Assembly (NCBI GenBank): GCA_944989445.1
Contig: CALYLW010000043.1
Location: forward strand, 825,001-889,000
Direction: 5' to 3'
Length of the DNA stretch: 64,000 bases
Origin: Ampullaceana balthica
Taxonomy: Eukaryota; Mollusca; Gastropoda; Lymnaeidae
Positions 34,600-48,203 of this stretch are shown here, piece by piece. The translations under genes and the position numbers were made by a program. The notes under the pieces were generated by a model. The model was not told where the DNA came from and searched no databases. It saw only the letters and a list, made by a program, of their open reading frames with translations. Numbering within the stretch: position 1 is the first letter of the stretch; each line of letters opens with the position of its first letter.

Positions 34600-35445
34600 T
34601 CTGATACATGCTAGTTACTGTATGAACCATAGAGTCTAGGGAGACCATTATGGCCATGATATAGAGTCTAGGGAGACCGTTATGACCATGAGATAGAGCC
34701 TAGGGAGACCGTTATGGCCATGAGATAGAGTCTAGGGAGACCGCTATGGCCATGAGATAGAGTCTAGGGAGACCGTTATGGCCATGAGATAGAGTCTAGG
34801 GAGACCGCTTGGCCATGAGATAGAGTCTAGGGAGACCGCTATGGCCATGAGATAGAGTCTAGGGAGACCGTTATGGCCATGAGATAGAGTCTGGGAGACC
34901 ATTATGGCCATGAGATAGAGTCTAGGGAGACCGTTATGGCCATGAGATAGAGTCTAGGGAGACCGCTATGGCCATGAGATAGAGTCTAGGGAGACCGCTT
35001 GGCCATGAGATACAGTCTTGGGAGACCGTTATGGCCATGAGATAGAGTCTAGGGAGACCGCTATGGCCATGAGATAGAGTCTAGGGAGACCGCTTGGCCA
35101 TGAGATACAGTCTTGGGAGACCGTTATGGCCATGAGATACAGTCTTGGGAGACCGTTATGGCCATGAGATAGAGTCTAGGGAGACCGTTATGGCCATGAG
35201 ATAGAGTCTAGGGAGACCGTTATGGCCATGAGATACAGTCTTGGGAGACCGTTCTGGCCATGAGATAGTCTAGGGAGACCGTTATGGCCATGATATAGAG
35301 TCTAGGGAGACCGTTGTGGCCATGAGATATAGTCTAGGGAGACCGTTATGGCCATGAGATAGAGTCTAGGGAGACCGTTATGGCCATGAGATAGAGTCTG
35401 GGGAGAAAAATATGGGCACGACATAGAGTCTGTGGAGACCATATA
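34600..35445 (+). repeat. 32-bp minisatellite
   Basis: About 26 units of a 32-mer containing GAGTCTAGGGAGACCGTTAT and GGCCATGAGATA. Recurring variants are CGCTTGG (two bases shorter) and ATACAGTCTTGGG. The CGCTTGG and ATACAGTCTTGGG variants recur together, hinting at block duplication. Confidence 0.95.
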
Positions 35446-35796
35446 ATAGTAAATTAATCGACTTGTTATGTTGAGTTCTCCAGCTCGGCCTTGACATAGT
35501 TACTGTTCGCCTACTTTTATTCCGTCTTCAATAACGAGCTGGAAATGACTGAATTAAGTTGCAGAGAGTTATTCTCCCCTTTAATGTTTCCCCTTTTTTA
35601 ATGTGAAAATCTTGGGAGCGTTCGATTCCCCGAACGTCTTCCTGTCAGAAAATGATAATTGAATCTTTGAGTTTTTACCTCAATGATAATATGATGTGTC
35701 GTTCTTTAATACTATTTTTTTTGTTGAGGCTGGAGATTCTTGTTTACAAAGGAGAGACAGAGATTGTGTGTGTCTGTGTGTGTGTGTGAGAGAGAA

Positions 35797-35833
<37 letters not shown>

Positions 35834-36838
35834 TAGAAGGAGGGGAAGAGAAAGAGACAGAAAGAGTTAGAGAGTGTATGTCTGTGTGTGTGTGTTTGTA
35901 TGAGAGAGAGAGCGAGAGAAAGAGAGAGAGAAAAGGAGGGAAAGAGAAAGGGGCAAAGATAAGTTTTGCTTTATGATCAAGTTAAAACAGACCGCAATGT
36001 ATTTCAGAGAAACTGATTGAAGCTGGAGAAACACGACGAGCCGCACGTGGAATAACAAACACTAATTACATTTTGAACCGTTGCCCAGTGTGTGACGTAG
36101 TCAAATGCAAAGAAAAATGTCTGAAAGCGGCGCGTCATCAGCGTCACACGACAGCGAATGAAGTTATCGTGTGGCTGTCCGTCTTGACACTGAGTCAACT
36201 GTCTACTAATCAATAAGTGGCCATTAAAAATGTATGCCAGGGGGGTTTAACCGACAAGGACGCGGGATTTAAGGTCAGACTTTTCGGTTGTCCGCGAGAA
36301 CAAATGACATTTCATGCTTGACAGCTAGGTCAGATAAAATGGCGGTTAGGCTAAAGGTTAACTGGTACGGATATATTCTATAGACTGCAGAAAAGGAAAA
36401 TAACCAACGATTCTATGAAATGTGGAAACAATTTATCGGTGAAGTGTAGAAGAAAATATTTTTTTCGGCTATGCTTACTTATGACTTTTTAAAATATATT
36501 TTGAAATCATCGTTGCGGCAGTAAAAAAAAAGTTCAAATAAAGCTAACAAAAAATCCAAGGGAAAATGATCAAAAAGTATTGGAAAAGCTAAACCGAAAG
36601 CGGCAAAGGTGACATTCCCTGTAAGTTCCAATTGCACTGGGCCCAATGATCCAAAATTTAGCATAACAAGACATTTCAAAGCAACCAATCAAATAGAAAA
36701 CACCATCTATGTTCTCCGAAAAGGAGCTTTCATATTGAACTTTGATTTAGAGACAACATTAACATATGATGCAAATAGAGGAAAATCCAAAACGGCTACT
36801 AAATAAAGATATGTCCTTATAATACTTTGTAAATGTTC
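35446..36838. other. no gene recognised; GT/GA microsatellites
   Basis: GT- and GA-rich simple repeats at about 35766-35925. An unrecognised 65-codon ORF at 36609-36806 (plus) follows a Lys/Ala-rich stretch but has no supporting context. Confidence 0.4.
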
Positions 36839-36839
36839 T

Positions 36840-37172
36840 AAGCCTTCTCGAATTGAGGAGCAGCATTCGATCACATTCGACGTCTGCTATCCTTCCAAGT
36901 GCATAGGCCCCCCTACAAGAGTCATCCAGGCATCCTTATCCCGGGCCAGTCTCTCCTTCATCTTTAAGTTTGGACCAAATCTCTTGATGTCTGCCTCCAG
37001 CTATCGGCGCCAAGTGTTGTTTTTTTTTGGAAGGCTTTGTAAATATGGAAAATTAAATCAGTTACAAGATTCCCGATACATAACTCTAACACAATTAATA
37101 AGAGAACAGAACGAACAGCATCATCATTATCTCTAGTGCTACAGCCCATGTAGTGTATCTGACCTGCCTGTG
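36840..37172 (-). pseudogene. LINE ORF2 C-terminal remnant
   Basis: Minus frame near 37010-36880 reads LEADIKRFGPNLKMKERLAR then DKDAWMTLVGGPMHLEG, the pattern of the last part of RTE/CR1-type ORF2 tails (RLARDRxAWRxLV). A different minus frame at about 37172-37100 reads TLHGLYSTRDNDDAV. Orientation suggests several rearranged pieces. Dead. Confidence 0.5.
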
Positions 37173-39362
<2,190 letters not shown>

Positions 39363-39369
39363 ATATATT

Positions 39370-39935
39370 TATACGTACAAGAAATATACCCGCACTTTGT
39401 AGCGGGACTGTGCTGACCCTTTTCCCCAGTATTAGTTGCTGGTTATTACTATTTTTTGGCCAAGTTATTTATCAGATTTATCTATTACCAACCATTTTGA
39501 TAATAGTACCCGTAAAAAAGGCAGCTGCTTTGTGCCACTCAGCTCAATTTAAGATACGAACACGAAAATGTGCGCACCATAATTGGACAATAAAAGATTT
39601 TTGAAAGCGCTCCGCTCAAATAAAGTATTGGAAAAAATACCGCACCAAAATGAACTCGTTTTGAATGTCCTCATGAAGCTGTTCAATATCGAAATGAGAT
39701 TTAATATTCCTCTATTTGTCTCAACATTTTCTGATCTTTAAATTGATGGCTTTCGGGCAAAAGGGACAATTACAACAAAATATACCAAAACCATCTGCAG
39801 GTTAAAATGAACCGTCCTTCCAAATTTGGTCCCCGTCCGTCATTTGGTTTTTCCGAGATTGTGGAACTTACAGTCGAAAAGTGAAACATACAAACATACA
39901 AGGATACAAACAACAAATGAGCTTTAGATATTAGA
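39370..39935 (+). mobile_element. unclassified repeat with ACATACAAACATACAA tail
   Basis: Follows the GATA array. It starts ATATACCCGCACTTTGTAGC and ends in TTTGGTCCCCGTCCGTCATT, then ACATACAAACATACAAGG. The shape (CCCGC start, a 'which ... proper to compare' tail of cagaca/acatac repeats) resembles the elements at 53.1-55.9 kb and common invertebrate retroposon 3' ends. No ORF recognised. Confidence 0.3.
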
Positions 39936-39939
39936 CTAG

Positions 39940-40230
39940 GTTGCGCTGGGGCGCCATGGCACCTATGGCGCCCACTTTTTTCAAAAGCCCGACTAAGTTA
40001 TCATTGTTTGATAAATACTTAATATTAAACTTCTTGAAATGTACACAAAGTATTTTATAATTATAAATCCTCAAATCCTATTTTTACATTGTTCCTTTTC
40101 CAAAATTAAAATATCAGTTAAAACAATGACGTTTTTTTTTACAGCGCGTCTTTAATTTATAATTATTTTGCACACCTTTTTGCGCGCCTTCCGATGCACG
40201 CCTTGTATTAAAATATAAACTCAAAAAATG
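39940..40230 (+). repeat. single arm of foldback-type repeat
   Basis: GGGGCGCCATGGCACCTATG followed by AAGCCCGACTAAGTTATC and ATGTACACAAAGTATTTTAT. The same sequence occurs forward at 49155-49270 with a continuation near 49800-49935, and in reverse at 50000-50405, so this is one arm of that family. Confidence 0.6.
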
Positions 40231-41019
40231 ACGTCATAGTGATACATATCCAAACAACCTGTGACTTGGGCTATTATATTATATACTAGCGTATCCAGTG
40301 GCGTCACTAGGGGGGGCGGGGGGGGGCGGGCCGCCCCGGGTGACACCCATCAGGGGGTGACACCCGAGCCTAAAATTTTACTGTGTACGATTTTATGTCA
40401 GAAACCAAAAGATGACAAATTTTTTAATCTAGAAAGAAATTAAGAAATACAATGAAATACGTTAAACGCGAAAATTCTTATTAAAAAATATCAGTTAATT
40501 TGCAATAATAAAACAGTCCCAACACGCGAACAACATTAAAACAAATTAGGAAAAAAAGAAAAGAAATAGTCGCAGCAGATAGATCTTTAAAAAAGGCTGG
40601 AATGAAAGAGGCAGTGTCTTCTGTTTTAAAAGATGTAAAGCCATTTGGGCTTGCACAAACCGACAGCATGAACGAATCCCCCCTCCTACGATTTTTATCA
40701 CCCCAAAAGAAAAAAAATCAAAAGATGGGTTTTCTTTGTAGATGTTTTTCTTGAGTAAAATTATGATTTCAATGTCTTTGAGATTATATTTTTTATATAT
40801 ATATTTATTTATTAAAGGCGTGAAAGCATAGATATGCATGTTTATATACAGGTAGTCCTCCGGTTACGACGGTCCCATCCCGACTTACGCTGTTTAGTGC
40901 TTATGAACGCGCCCCCGTAAAGAATAGTATTACGCGTTATTCCGTATTTTAAAAAAACAAAATCACGAGGTAACGAATTCTTTTCTCTATTTGAAATAAC
41001 AAAAATTATTGAAAAATAT

Positions 41020-41240
41020 GTATGATTATTATCTCAACCTACAACTTTCGTTTGCGAATTTTTCAAATGGCGAAGTTTTCAATCAAGTCAATAAAGCTGA
41101 GTAAGCTTACAAGTTCCTTTTCAATGCTCATTAGAGAGAGCATATTGAGCCTTTTTCGTCCCATGCAAATTCTAAAACATATATTCTTTTCAAATTTGAA
41201 AAGGATCGCTCTAAACTGCAGTTTGATGTGATCATTGAAA
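41020..41240 (-). pseudogene. hAT transposase C-terminal (dimerisation) domain remnant
   Basis: The minus frame reads NCSLERSFSNLKRIYV. After a +1 shift it reads RLNMLSLMSIEKELVSLL and DLIENFA. ERSFS-L-RIK followed by RL--L-LMSIE is the conserved hATC dimerisation region. It is collinear with the upstream half at 42720-43509; the intervening DNA is later insertions. Confidence 0.75.
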
Positions 41241-41455
41241 GATAGATGCGAAGTGCGATGTGTACATTTGTAAAGGACTGTGTGAAATATAGCTCATTCA
41301 AAAGCATAATTTTTTGTTAGCTCTGTGCAAGTTTTTTGAGTTTCGTTTTGTGCTAATTCCTTTTCCTTACCATGAGCCTGGGGCTGGACAATAACTTTTT
41401 GAAGAGTTCTGAAAATTGGACTAATTCTGAAGGTAAGCAGTCTTCGAAATCACTC

Positions 41456-41949
41456 ATGAACCTACATGTGGAAGAAAATCAGAAGCCCCGAGCCTAGTGC
41501 TCTTTATGGATCTTCCCGGAAGGCCCCCCTTAGCCATCTGGCCACCAAAGGGACGTAACAGCTGGACACCCCCCCCCAAAAAAAAGCGGTCGCTTCTGAA
41601 GCGACCACCTGGGCATCCAGGACATACAGTCGAAGATGCCTCCCACTAAGTTGCCCTCACAAGGAGGTTATGGAATTTCCTACTACGACCCGCTACCACT
41701 TTGGCGCCATCCCGGCAAAGCACACGGGTCTCCATGGTTAGGACCGCCGCAGACCGGGGGATCATCAAAGACCTACCTAGGGTGCAACCCCCACTGGAAG
41801 GTTTCCTCAGAGCTGGCGTCCAATGCGTTCTTCGCGGCACTTTTTGCTAATCCGTACTGGCGCTCCTGGCCCTAAACCGGCACCGCTCGATGGCGTTGCT
41901 AGTAAATTGAGGGGGGCGAAACGGTTGCTTCGGATTTACCCGACCCCTT
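41456..41949. mobile_element. 495-bp insertion flanked by 14-bp direct repeats
   Basis: TCTTCGAAATCACT occurs at 41442-41455 and 41951-41964, bracketing a GC-richer segment. The bracket looks like a long target duplication of the kind left by LINE machinery. The interior carries no recognised ORF or tRNA box. The right-hand repeat abuts the LINE tail at 41965. Confidence 0.45.
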
Positions 41950-41964
41950 CTTCGAAATCACTAA

Positions 41965-42710
41965 ACTAAACTAAACACATATTCTGTAGGCCTGAGACTA
42001 ATCTCTTAAGGCCTTGGCTAGTACCTGGGCAATCTGCTCCATCAGTTGAGCATTGCCATACAACATTGTCTTTACATGGGACTCTTCCGCCTCCCTCACC
42101 CCCCGGCCATATCAAGCGCCGGGCAAGACGTCACCAGGTGTACGACCGTCTCAGAGGCTTGGCTGCAATGACGGCAGTTCGAGTCCCTGTTGTGGTCTAG
42201 CCTGTGAAAGTATGAGTTGGTTGAGCAGTGTTCTGTTCTCATCTGAGTCACTAAACTCTGGTGTTTGCGACTCAGGTTCCACCACTGGTCTGAACTGCTC
42301 GGCCTGGGCATGTTAGCGAATACCCCCCTGGCTGTCGTGTTGTCAGCCCACTCCTGGTACCACTTATTCCGGAAGTGGTCCTTTAGCCAGGTTTTAGCCC
42401 CAAGATAAGTGACTGGGGCCTCTGGTTGGGGCAGGGCCGCTCCTGCTTTGGCCAGGGAGTCTGCCTTTTCATTGCCGTTAACATTCACGTGGCTCGGGAT
42501 CCACTGCACTGTTACCTTACCTCCAAGTCTTTCGAGCCTACCCACGTCCTCCAAGATGGCGTCAACCAAGTGGGTACTACGCTTCTCACTAGCCAGGACT
42601 TCGAGGGCTGATCTCGAGTCACAAAACTTCGACACTTGAATGTTCTTCCATTAACTTGGCTGCTGCCCATCGGGTGGCGAAAGTGCTGAGCTCAGTTAGT
42701 TTGTAAGAAA
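41965..42710 (-). pseudogene. LINE 3' fragment with RNase H domain
   Basis: Minus strand. The frame at 42635-42096 reads SKFCDSRSALEVLASEK, VTVQWIPSHVNVNGNEKADS and LAKAGAA, the second half of a LINE RNase H (I/Jockey/Ingi-like elements). A C-terminal H/C-rich finger follows (TEHCSTNSYFHRL, CRHCSQASETVVHLVTSCP). The RNase H start (LSTFATRWAAAKLMEE) is at about 42705-42650 in a shifted frame. The element ends at 41965 in (TTTAG)3, a typical LINE short-repeat tail. No RT domain remains: it is 5'-truncated and inserted into the hAT transposase. Confidence 0.8.
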
Positions 42711-42719
42711 GCCAAATTT

Positions 42720-43509
42720 CTCATGGATGTATTTATATGCACCTAACCAATGTTGTAGGGCTTAAGAAAGTTTGTCAATGATTACCAGAAATACCTCAAT
42801 CTTGATTTTTTTTCTCCAGGAGAATACTGTTTTTGTTGATGTCCCTTTATCAAACTGAAGCTTTCTTTTTGTTTGATAGTATTGAAGATTGTTTACACTG
42901 TTTTTACCACGGACTTTTCCTTTCCTTTGTCTTAATATGAATAAAAATTAAGAATGCTATTTTTTTAACAAACTCAATGAGAGACTTCCTTTCTAAAATT
43001 TTTTCCCAAATTTCAAGTAAAATAGCGACTTCCAGTATTTCAATTTCCTTTAGAAATCCTTCTTCTTCAAGTCGGCAGTCACGTGGCTGATTTTCATTCG
43101 TTGCTAATTCTTCCAGTGCTGCGATATTCTCATGGTATGAGCTATTAACAGAACTTACAGCATAATGTCAGGCTGACCATCTTGTGTCAGACAATGCTTT
43201 GTTAGCATGTATCAATTTCATATGTTTTTTAAGTACCTGTCAACGATGAGTAGATGCAACAAGTCGGGTATAAAGATTTTGCAGAAGACAAAAAAATCTG
43301 ATCGCAGTAGGACAACCTGCTGCTCTTTTCCCAACCAAATTAAAGTAATGAGCTGTGCACGGCACATAATGAGCTACAATGCACTTCTCACGAAGAATAG
43401 CCTGGTTTCCGTTATACTTCCTACTCATTTGCAGCATTGCCGTATGACTGTCCAAGGCATTTTCAGGGATTCGTACAAACATAATGGTCTGCATCTTTAT
43501 TATACACTA
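42720..43509 (-). pseudogene. hAT transposase core remnant
   Basis: The minus frame 43494-43240 reads FVRIPENALDSHTAMLQ, VPCTAHYFNLVGKRAAG and CLLQNLYTRLVASTHRWKVL. It continues LSDTRWSA with a stop, then AVSSVNSSYHENIAALEEL. These are the CxAHxLNLV and TRWSAR motifs of hAT transposases of the ZMYM/TTF-type group. Further down (42900-42730) KRKLQFDKGTS and AYKYIHEKFGFLTN match the region before hATC. Multiple stops and shifts. Confidence 0.75.
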
Positions 43510-43593
43510 TAATTCATAAAAAGTTTGGGGGCCCTTAAACTATTGGGGGCTTTAGCCCATTCAGCAACCCCCCCCCTTTTAATCCATCATAGA

Positions 43594-43980
43594 AGGGGTC
43601 CACGCATCTGTGACGATGTGGTACGAGGAGGGGGGTGTTTAAGAAATGTGATGTCACATCACAAACGTGAAACTTTAAATAAAAGTTCCACTTAAATATT
43701 TGATTGTTAACCATTTATTTAATTACGTTTTCAATGACTTCACGCGTGTTACGATATTACAGTGCAGACTTACCCTAAATACATATTTAAATGACAAAAA
43801 ATAATTTGCAACATGCTAATTTTTATTGAGAAAATACGGCTTCGGGGAGGGGTGTCAAAGATTTGTGACGTCATATCGTAAAAAAGGGGTGGGGTCTAAG
43901 TTTTTGTGACAAAGTATGACGCTGGGGGAGGGTTGGGTAAATATCGGCAACCTCGCGTGACGTCATTTATGGACGGCCCC
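43594..43980. mobile_element. MITE, GGACGGCCCC family, copy 2 (nested in hAT)
   Basis: The right end GACGTCATTTATGGACGGCC is intact. The left end begins GGGGTCCACGCATCTGTGAC and lacks about 20 bp compared with the copy at 46718. The two interiors share GTGATGTCACATCA-like and TGACAAAAAATAATTTG blocks. Confidence 0.65.
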
Positions 43981-44359
43981 TTCAGTCGTGAAGGGGTGAC
44001 ACCATGAGCTACCGCCCCGGGTGACACCCACCCTAGTGACGCCTCTGAGCGTATCAACCGTCAAAAATGACGGAAGTTTTTGAAATAAATACACATTAGA
44101 TTAAAAAATAACGTAATACATAACTTTTTAAATTTTTTTTTATTTTATTCATTTATTATCATATTGAACAATTTTATGCGGAACGTATGAAAAGTGTTAT
44201 TTTTGGTGTAACACTATAAAACAAAATTGATCGCAGCGCTACCTAACAGCATCACATCCATCGCAACGCCACCTAACAGCATTACGTTGCATTACAACCA
44301 TACAGACAACGGGAAATATGTATATTGATATATTAATATATATATATATATATATATAG

Positions 44360-45525
44360 ATATATAATATAGAAATATATTAGATACACATATATACCAT
44401 CACAAATAATCCTGTATTAAAACACACTCATATAACAGAGTGCCCGACAGTACTGTGTCAATTGATCCTTCCAAGTACTACATTTATCTCACCATATTAC
44501 AGACGACCTTACACAGCGCTTTCACGCTCTACTCATAACACACACACACACGCTACATAAAGCCCCCCCCCCTTGAACCCCCGAAACCCACCCGTGTCGC
44601 AGCACGACTTAACGCACCTAGTGGACACAGTTTACACTGACCCTCACCACCCGACAACAATGATGCTCATAACCTCAACACGGAGATTTATCTCTCTCTT
44701 ACTGAGCTGCCATCAAAGCCGAGCAGGCAGAACTTATCCTAGTATTAACCGAGTCGCACAAATTGTATCAATGCTATCTGCTCCCATGAAATTGTTACAC
44801 ATTTATTCGATGGACGCTAAGTCCAGCTTTGGTCCACCCTTACGCCGGCTTTGAATGGTAGTAAGTGAAATCACAATACTGCTTGGCCAATAGTCAATAA
44901 GGCTAAGTGGGGGGGGGAAACGCAGCAAACATTTCGTGGAATTTATCTGTTAGAAATAAAGTGAGTTTATGGCGACGTGCTTTCATTTCGGTAACAGTGT
45001 TTTAATGAAGCTGCTACAGCTAGCCGTCGAGGCTATAAAGGCTCATGTCAATGTGCCCATGGCCTTGACGTCTTTATTATCACTTGGTGTCGAAACAACA
45101 TCACGACTTTCGGATCTGCCAAGGTCTGGTGCGCAAACAGTTATATCATTATTACGGCTGAAAGAGGCAGCTGAACAACGTAGTTCTACACTTAGGCATC
45201 TGATATTGCGTTTCACTGAATCCCTTTAATCAATAAACCAAAATATCTGCGCCATTTATTGTTTCAGCAAGTAGCATCTACAGTTTGACGGTAATGGCAC
45301 AATTGTAAGATTGCGCTATTTCACATGAAACTGACTATAAAAACTAATTGTGAAAAAAAATTAGAAAGCAAACTCTGGTAAGGACACTGAATGTGTGTGA
45401 ATTAAAATTAAAATATATTTTCACTTGTACTTTCTATATGGTACACATGCACCCACGTTAATTCAAACGGATTTTTATCAAACTAATTTAACCATCAAAG
45501 TTAATTATTTCGTTTCTTCTTTTAA
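44360..45525. other. no gene recognised
   Basis: Includes an unassigned 86-codon ORF at 44969-45229 (plus), starting with ATG, of even composition (MATCFHFGNSVLMKLLQ...). It has no motif I recognise, and no promoter or splice evidence. A 93-codon ORF at 44573-44854 is similar in status. Confidence 0.4.
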
Positions 45526-45529
45526 GGTT

Positions 45530-45660
45530 TCACCTGCTGGTTATTTTAAGTTAGAAATTGTAAACTGGTTATTTTAAAATGGGAATTGTAAGCTGGTTAT
45601 TTTTTGTAATGTTTATTGGAAGCTGGCTATTTTGAAATGAGTATTGTAAGCTCGTTTTTT
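45530..45660 (+). repeat. approximately 36-bp minisatellite, four units
   Basis: Units contain TTGTAAGCTGGTTATTTT with variants (AAACTGG, GAAGCTGGC, AAGCTCG). Confidence 0.7.
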
Positions 45661-46715
45661 TTTAAGCTGAATAGTCTGATAATTTACAACTGAATGACAA
45701 TTGTGTTGCTAACAAGAATAAAACAGTGAAGCATTAAGCAGTCACATATGCATTCATATTTTATATATATAGATATCTTGAAGGTTTATGAATCAAAAGA
45801 CTGTCCCATATTTCCCAAAGAAACCAACATAAAATTTTTAAAATAGTTAAAACTAGACAAATCGATTGTTCGAGTTTTAACCATTTTGAACTTATAGCTA
45901 AAATTACAAATTTTTTCAAACATTCTCATCTGTTTATAGAACTTCATTTCTCGTACATATAGATAGCGCAAGTAATGAAGCACATCACTGTGTTATAAAT
46001 TTTAAAATACACGCTTTGTTCCTTACTATTTACAGCCTTCAACATTACACGGGAAACATTCCTAGGTATTCCGAAGCAGAGAAACATCTAGAACCCCAGA
46101 AAAAAGAGAAAAGAACTAATATGGATGTATGCTGAGAGCCAGGCCATTGTCTGCTTGTCATTGTGGAATACCTAGTGCATTGACGACCTTTCCTTTCCCC
46201 TTCCTTTCCCGTCAATCTTCCGGGCCCTTAGATGAGCCGGCTGACCTATAAGATCCCCATTACGATACGGACTGGCGACAGGGGATGCCGACTATTTACA
46301 ATACCCGGCTGTTTGCGGGGACATAGTCCTTTGAGACAGAGAACGAAAACGAGTATGTACTCTATCTTGTTGTAGGTAGTGGTAAATTCGAGGGGAAAAA
46401 AGTTACATGGGCATTTAAACTTTGTGGAGCTGAACTGTTTGTCAGACACGGTGTCAGCTTTTTAAAAAATGAATTATCATAACTTTAAAAATAAATATAA
46501 AACTAATTTTTATTGAAAGACTAACAGAACACACATTATTTCCACTAGTAGCTAAAGGAGTATATATTCATACGCACAACTACGTCTAACATATGCACTT
46601 TTTAATGTACTGTTCATTTAAAAATATTTAAATGATGTGAATTAAAATATAATGAAGTAATAAGTTGTCTCAATCTAAAAGGTGTCTCATGACTATTTAA
46701 GAAATTAATTAAAAT
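45661..46715. other. no gene recognised
   Basis: AT-rich; short ORFs only, without motifs. Confidence 0.4.
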
Positions 46716-46717
46716 AT

Positions 46718-47143
46718 GTCCAAAAATGACGTCACGCGCGTAGGGGAGGAGGTGATCACGCATTTGTGACGATGTGTGACGAGGGGGAAAGGGTTGTATA
46801 AGAAATGTGAAGTCACATCAAAACACGAAACTTTAAACAAAAGTTCAACATAAATATTTGATTGCCTGCAATTTATTTTATGACTTTTTCAATGGCTTCA
46901 CACGTTTTAGAATATAAGAGTGCCCACTTACACTAAATATATATTTAAATGACAAAAAAGTAATTTGTAACATGCTAATTTTAAATTAGATAATACCGCT
47001 TTTAGGGGGGGGGGTGTCAAAGATTTTCGACTTCATATTGGAAAGGGAGGGGGGGGGGCTAAATTTTTGTGGCGAAGTGTGACGAGGGGGGGGAGGGGTA
47101 AAAATCGACAAAAATGGCGTGACGTCATTTATGGACGGCCCCT
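46718..47143. mobile_element. MITE, GGACGGCCCC family, copy 3
   Basis: The left end GTCCAAAAATGACGTCACGC and right end GCGTGACGTCATTTATGGAC are inverted. G-tracts lie inside both ends. It aligns along its length with the copy at 43594-43980. Confidence 0.7.
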
Positions 47144-47970
47144 AAGATATTTTTCTTTAAATGACTTTCTGTGCATTTTGACTCGTTTGAGCTTTGATGA
47201 TTGTGTTAAAGAGGTGTTGCAATTTTAATGCGTAAACCTTTTACTGATACATTTGCTAACTATATTTTAGCTTTAAAATTAAAATATTCTACTTAGCTGT
47301 CGATATGTAGATAAAAATTAATCATAACATGAAAAAATCTGCAAGAAAAAAATGTTTTGTCATATTTTGTTTCTAATAAAATTATTTTTAAATTTTAATA
47401 TACGCAGACGTGTCGCAGGAGTCGTAGCGCTACTTTTCGAAAACTTACTATTTTTTGTAGTTATTGTTTACTTTGTATCTGTTTTGTTTTTAATTATAAA
47501 GAAGATACAATTATTCTCAAAAGTCAGTGAAATTATAAACGAACTATCTATTAAGAGCGGAAACGTTGACATTGTGAATTTTTAAATATACATTGCGAAA
47601 ATTCATTTGTAATATACACCTTTTCTAAACTATTACAATGACTGACGTAAAAAAATATTTTTTGAAGTTAGTGCACCTTATAATAGTGACAAATGAGTAT
47701 TGTAATATAAGCTGAATGATACGGCTTAAATGTGTTAATCTTTTTGTATAGAGTATAGGAGAAGGGCGTCAAACAAGCTGAAAGTTTAATGCAAGCTAAA
47801 ACTCTTCATGTGTCATTTTAACACTAGGGCACTTGGCGACAGTGTTAGATTTAACGAGATAAATTTTTTGTTGAATATAAGTTCGCCCAATTGTCTTCAC
47901 ATTTACAACGTGAAGATTTATTTAAAGAGCTATATAAAGATATATCAATAATATTTGTTTTAAACAATTG
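47144..47970. other. no gene recognised
   Basis: AT-rich. ORF 47352-47585 begins in poly-T/A-rich sequence and encodes a low-complexity hydrophobic peptide without family resemblance. Confidence 0.4.
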
Positions 47971-47978
47971 CTCTAAAA

Positions 47979-48195
47979 CAGTGGTTCCTAACCTTTTTTG
48001 GGTGGCGACCCCTTTTTATTTAAGCCATGTGACCCGCGACCCCCCATAAAATTTAAATAAGTCATTTTTAATAAAGTTTTTACTAAATAGAGCAAATTCG
48101 CATAAAAGTGAATATTTTAGTCGACTGTTGACGACCCCCAGAAAAACCCTCGCAACCCCTTTTGGAGGTCGCGACCCACAGGTTGGGAACCGCTG
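47979..48195. mobile_element. hAT MITE with SPIN/Charlie-like ends
   Basis: 217 bp. The left end CAGTGGTTCCTAACCTTTTT is followed by GGTGGCGACCCC. The right end GGTCGCGACCCACAGG is followed by TTGGGAACCGCTG. The flanks are the perfect 8-bp duplication CTCTAAAA (47971-47978 and 48196-48203). The CAGYGGTTCYYAACC / GGTCGCGACCC ends resemble those of the SPIN/OposCharlie hAT family, known for horizontal transfer between animals. No ORF. Confidence 0.85.
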
Positions 48196-48203
48196 CTCTA
48201 AAA

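Larger units (their letters stand above)
40296..44047 (-). mobile_element. 3.75-kb hAT transposon with 8-bp TSD
   Basis: The ends CAGTGGCGTCACTAGG and CCTAGTGACGCCTCTG form the terminal inverted repeat. Inside them both ends carry CCGCCCCGGGTGACACCCA. The flanks are the perfect duplication AGCGTATC (40288-40295 and 44048-44055). A decayed transposase runs on the minus strand. The element has been invaded by a LINE tail (about 41965-42710), a 495-bp segment (41456-41949) and a MITE (43594-43980). A pogo/Tigger-like terminal fragment may start at 40849 (CAGGTAGTCCTCCGGTTACG). Confidence 0.9.
40284..44335 (+). repeat. interspersed repeat O, copy 1 (split by hAT)
   Basis: CTAGCGTATC, then (after the 3.75-kb hAT) AACCGTCAAAAATGACGGAAG, ATTGAACAATTTTATGCG and ATACAGACAACGGG before an AT repeat. 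The second copy at 49093-50990 carries the same landmarks, also ending in an AT repeat. No coding sequence seen outside the inserted hAT. Confidence 0.5.

Noticed and set aside
36609..36806. 65-codon ORF with a Lys/Ala-rich lead-in
   Set aside because: No motif recognised and a single short frame in AT-rich DNA.
44969..45229. 86-codon ORF starting MATCFHFGNS
   Set aside because: ATG start and even composition, but no recognisable family, promoter or splice context; not enough to call a gene.
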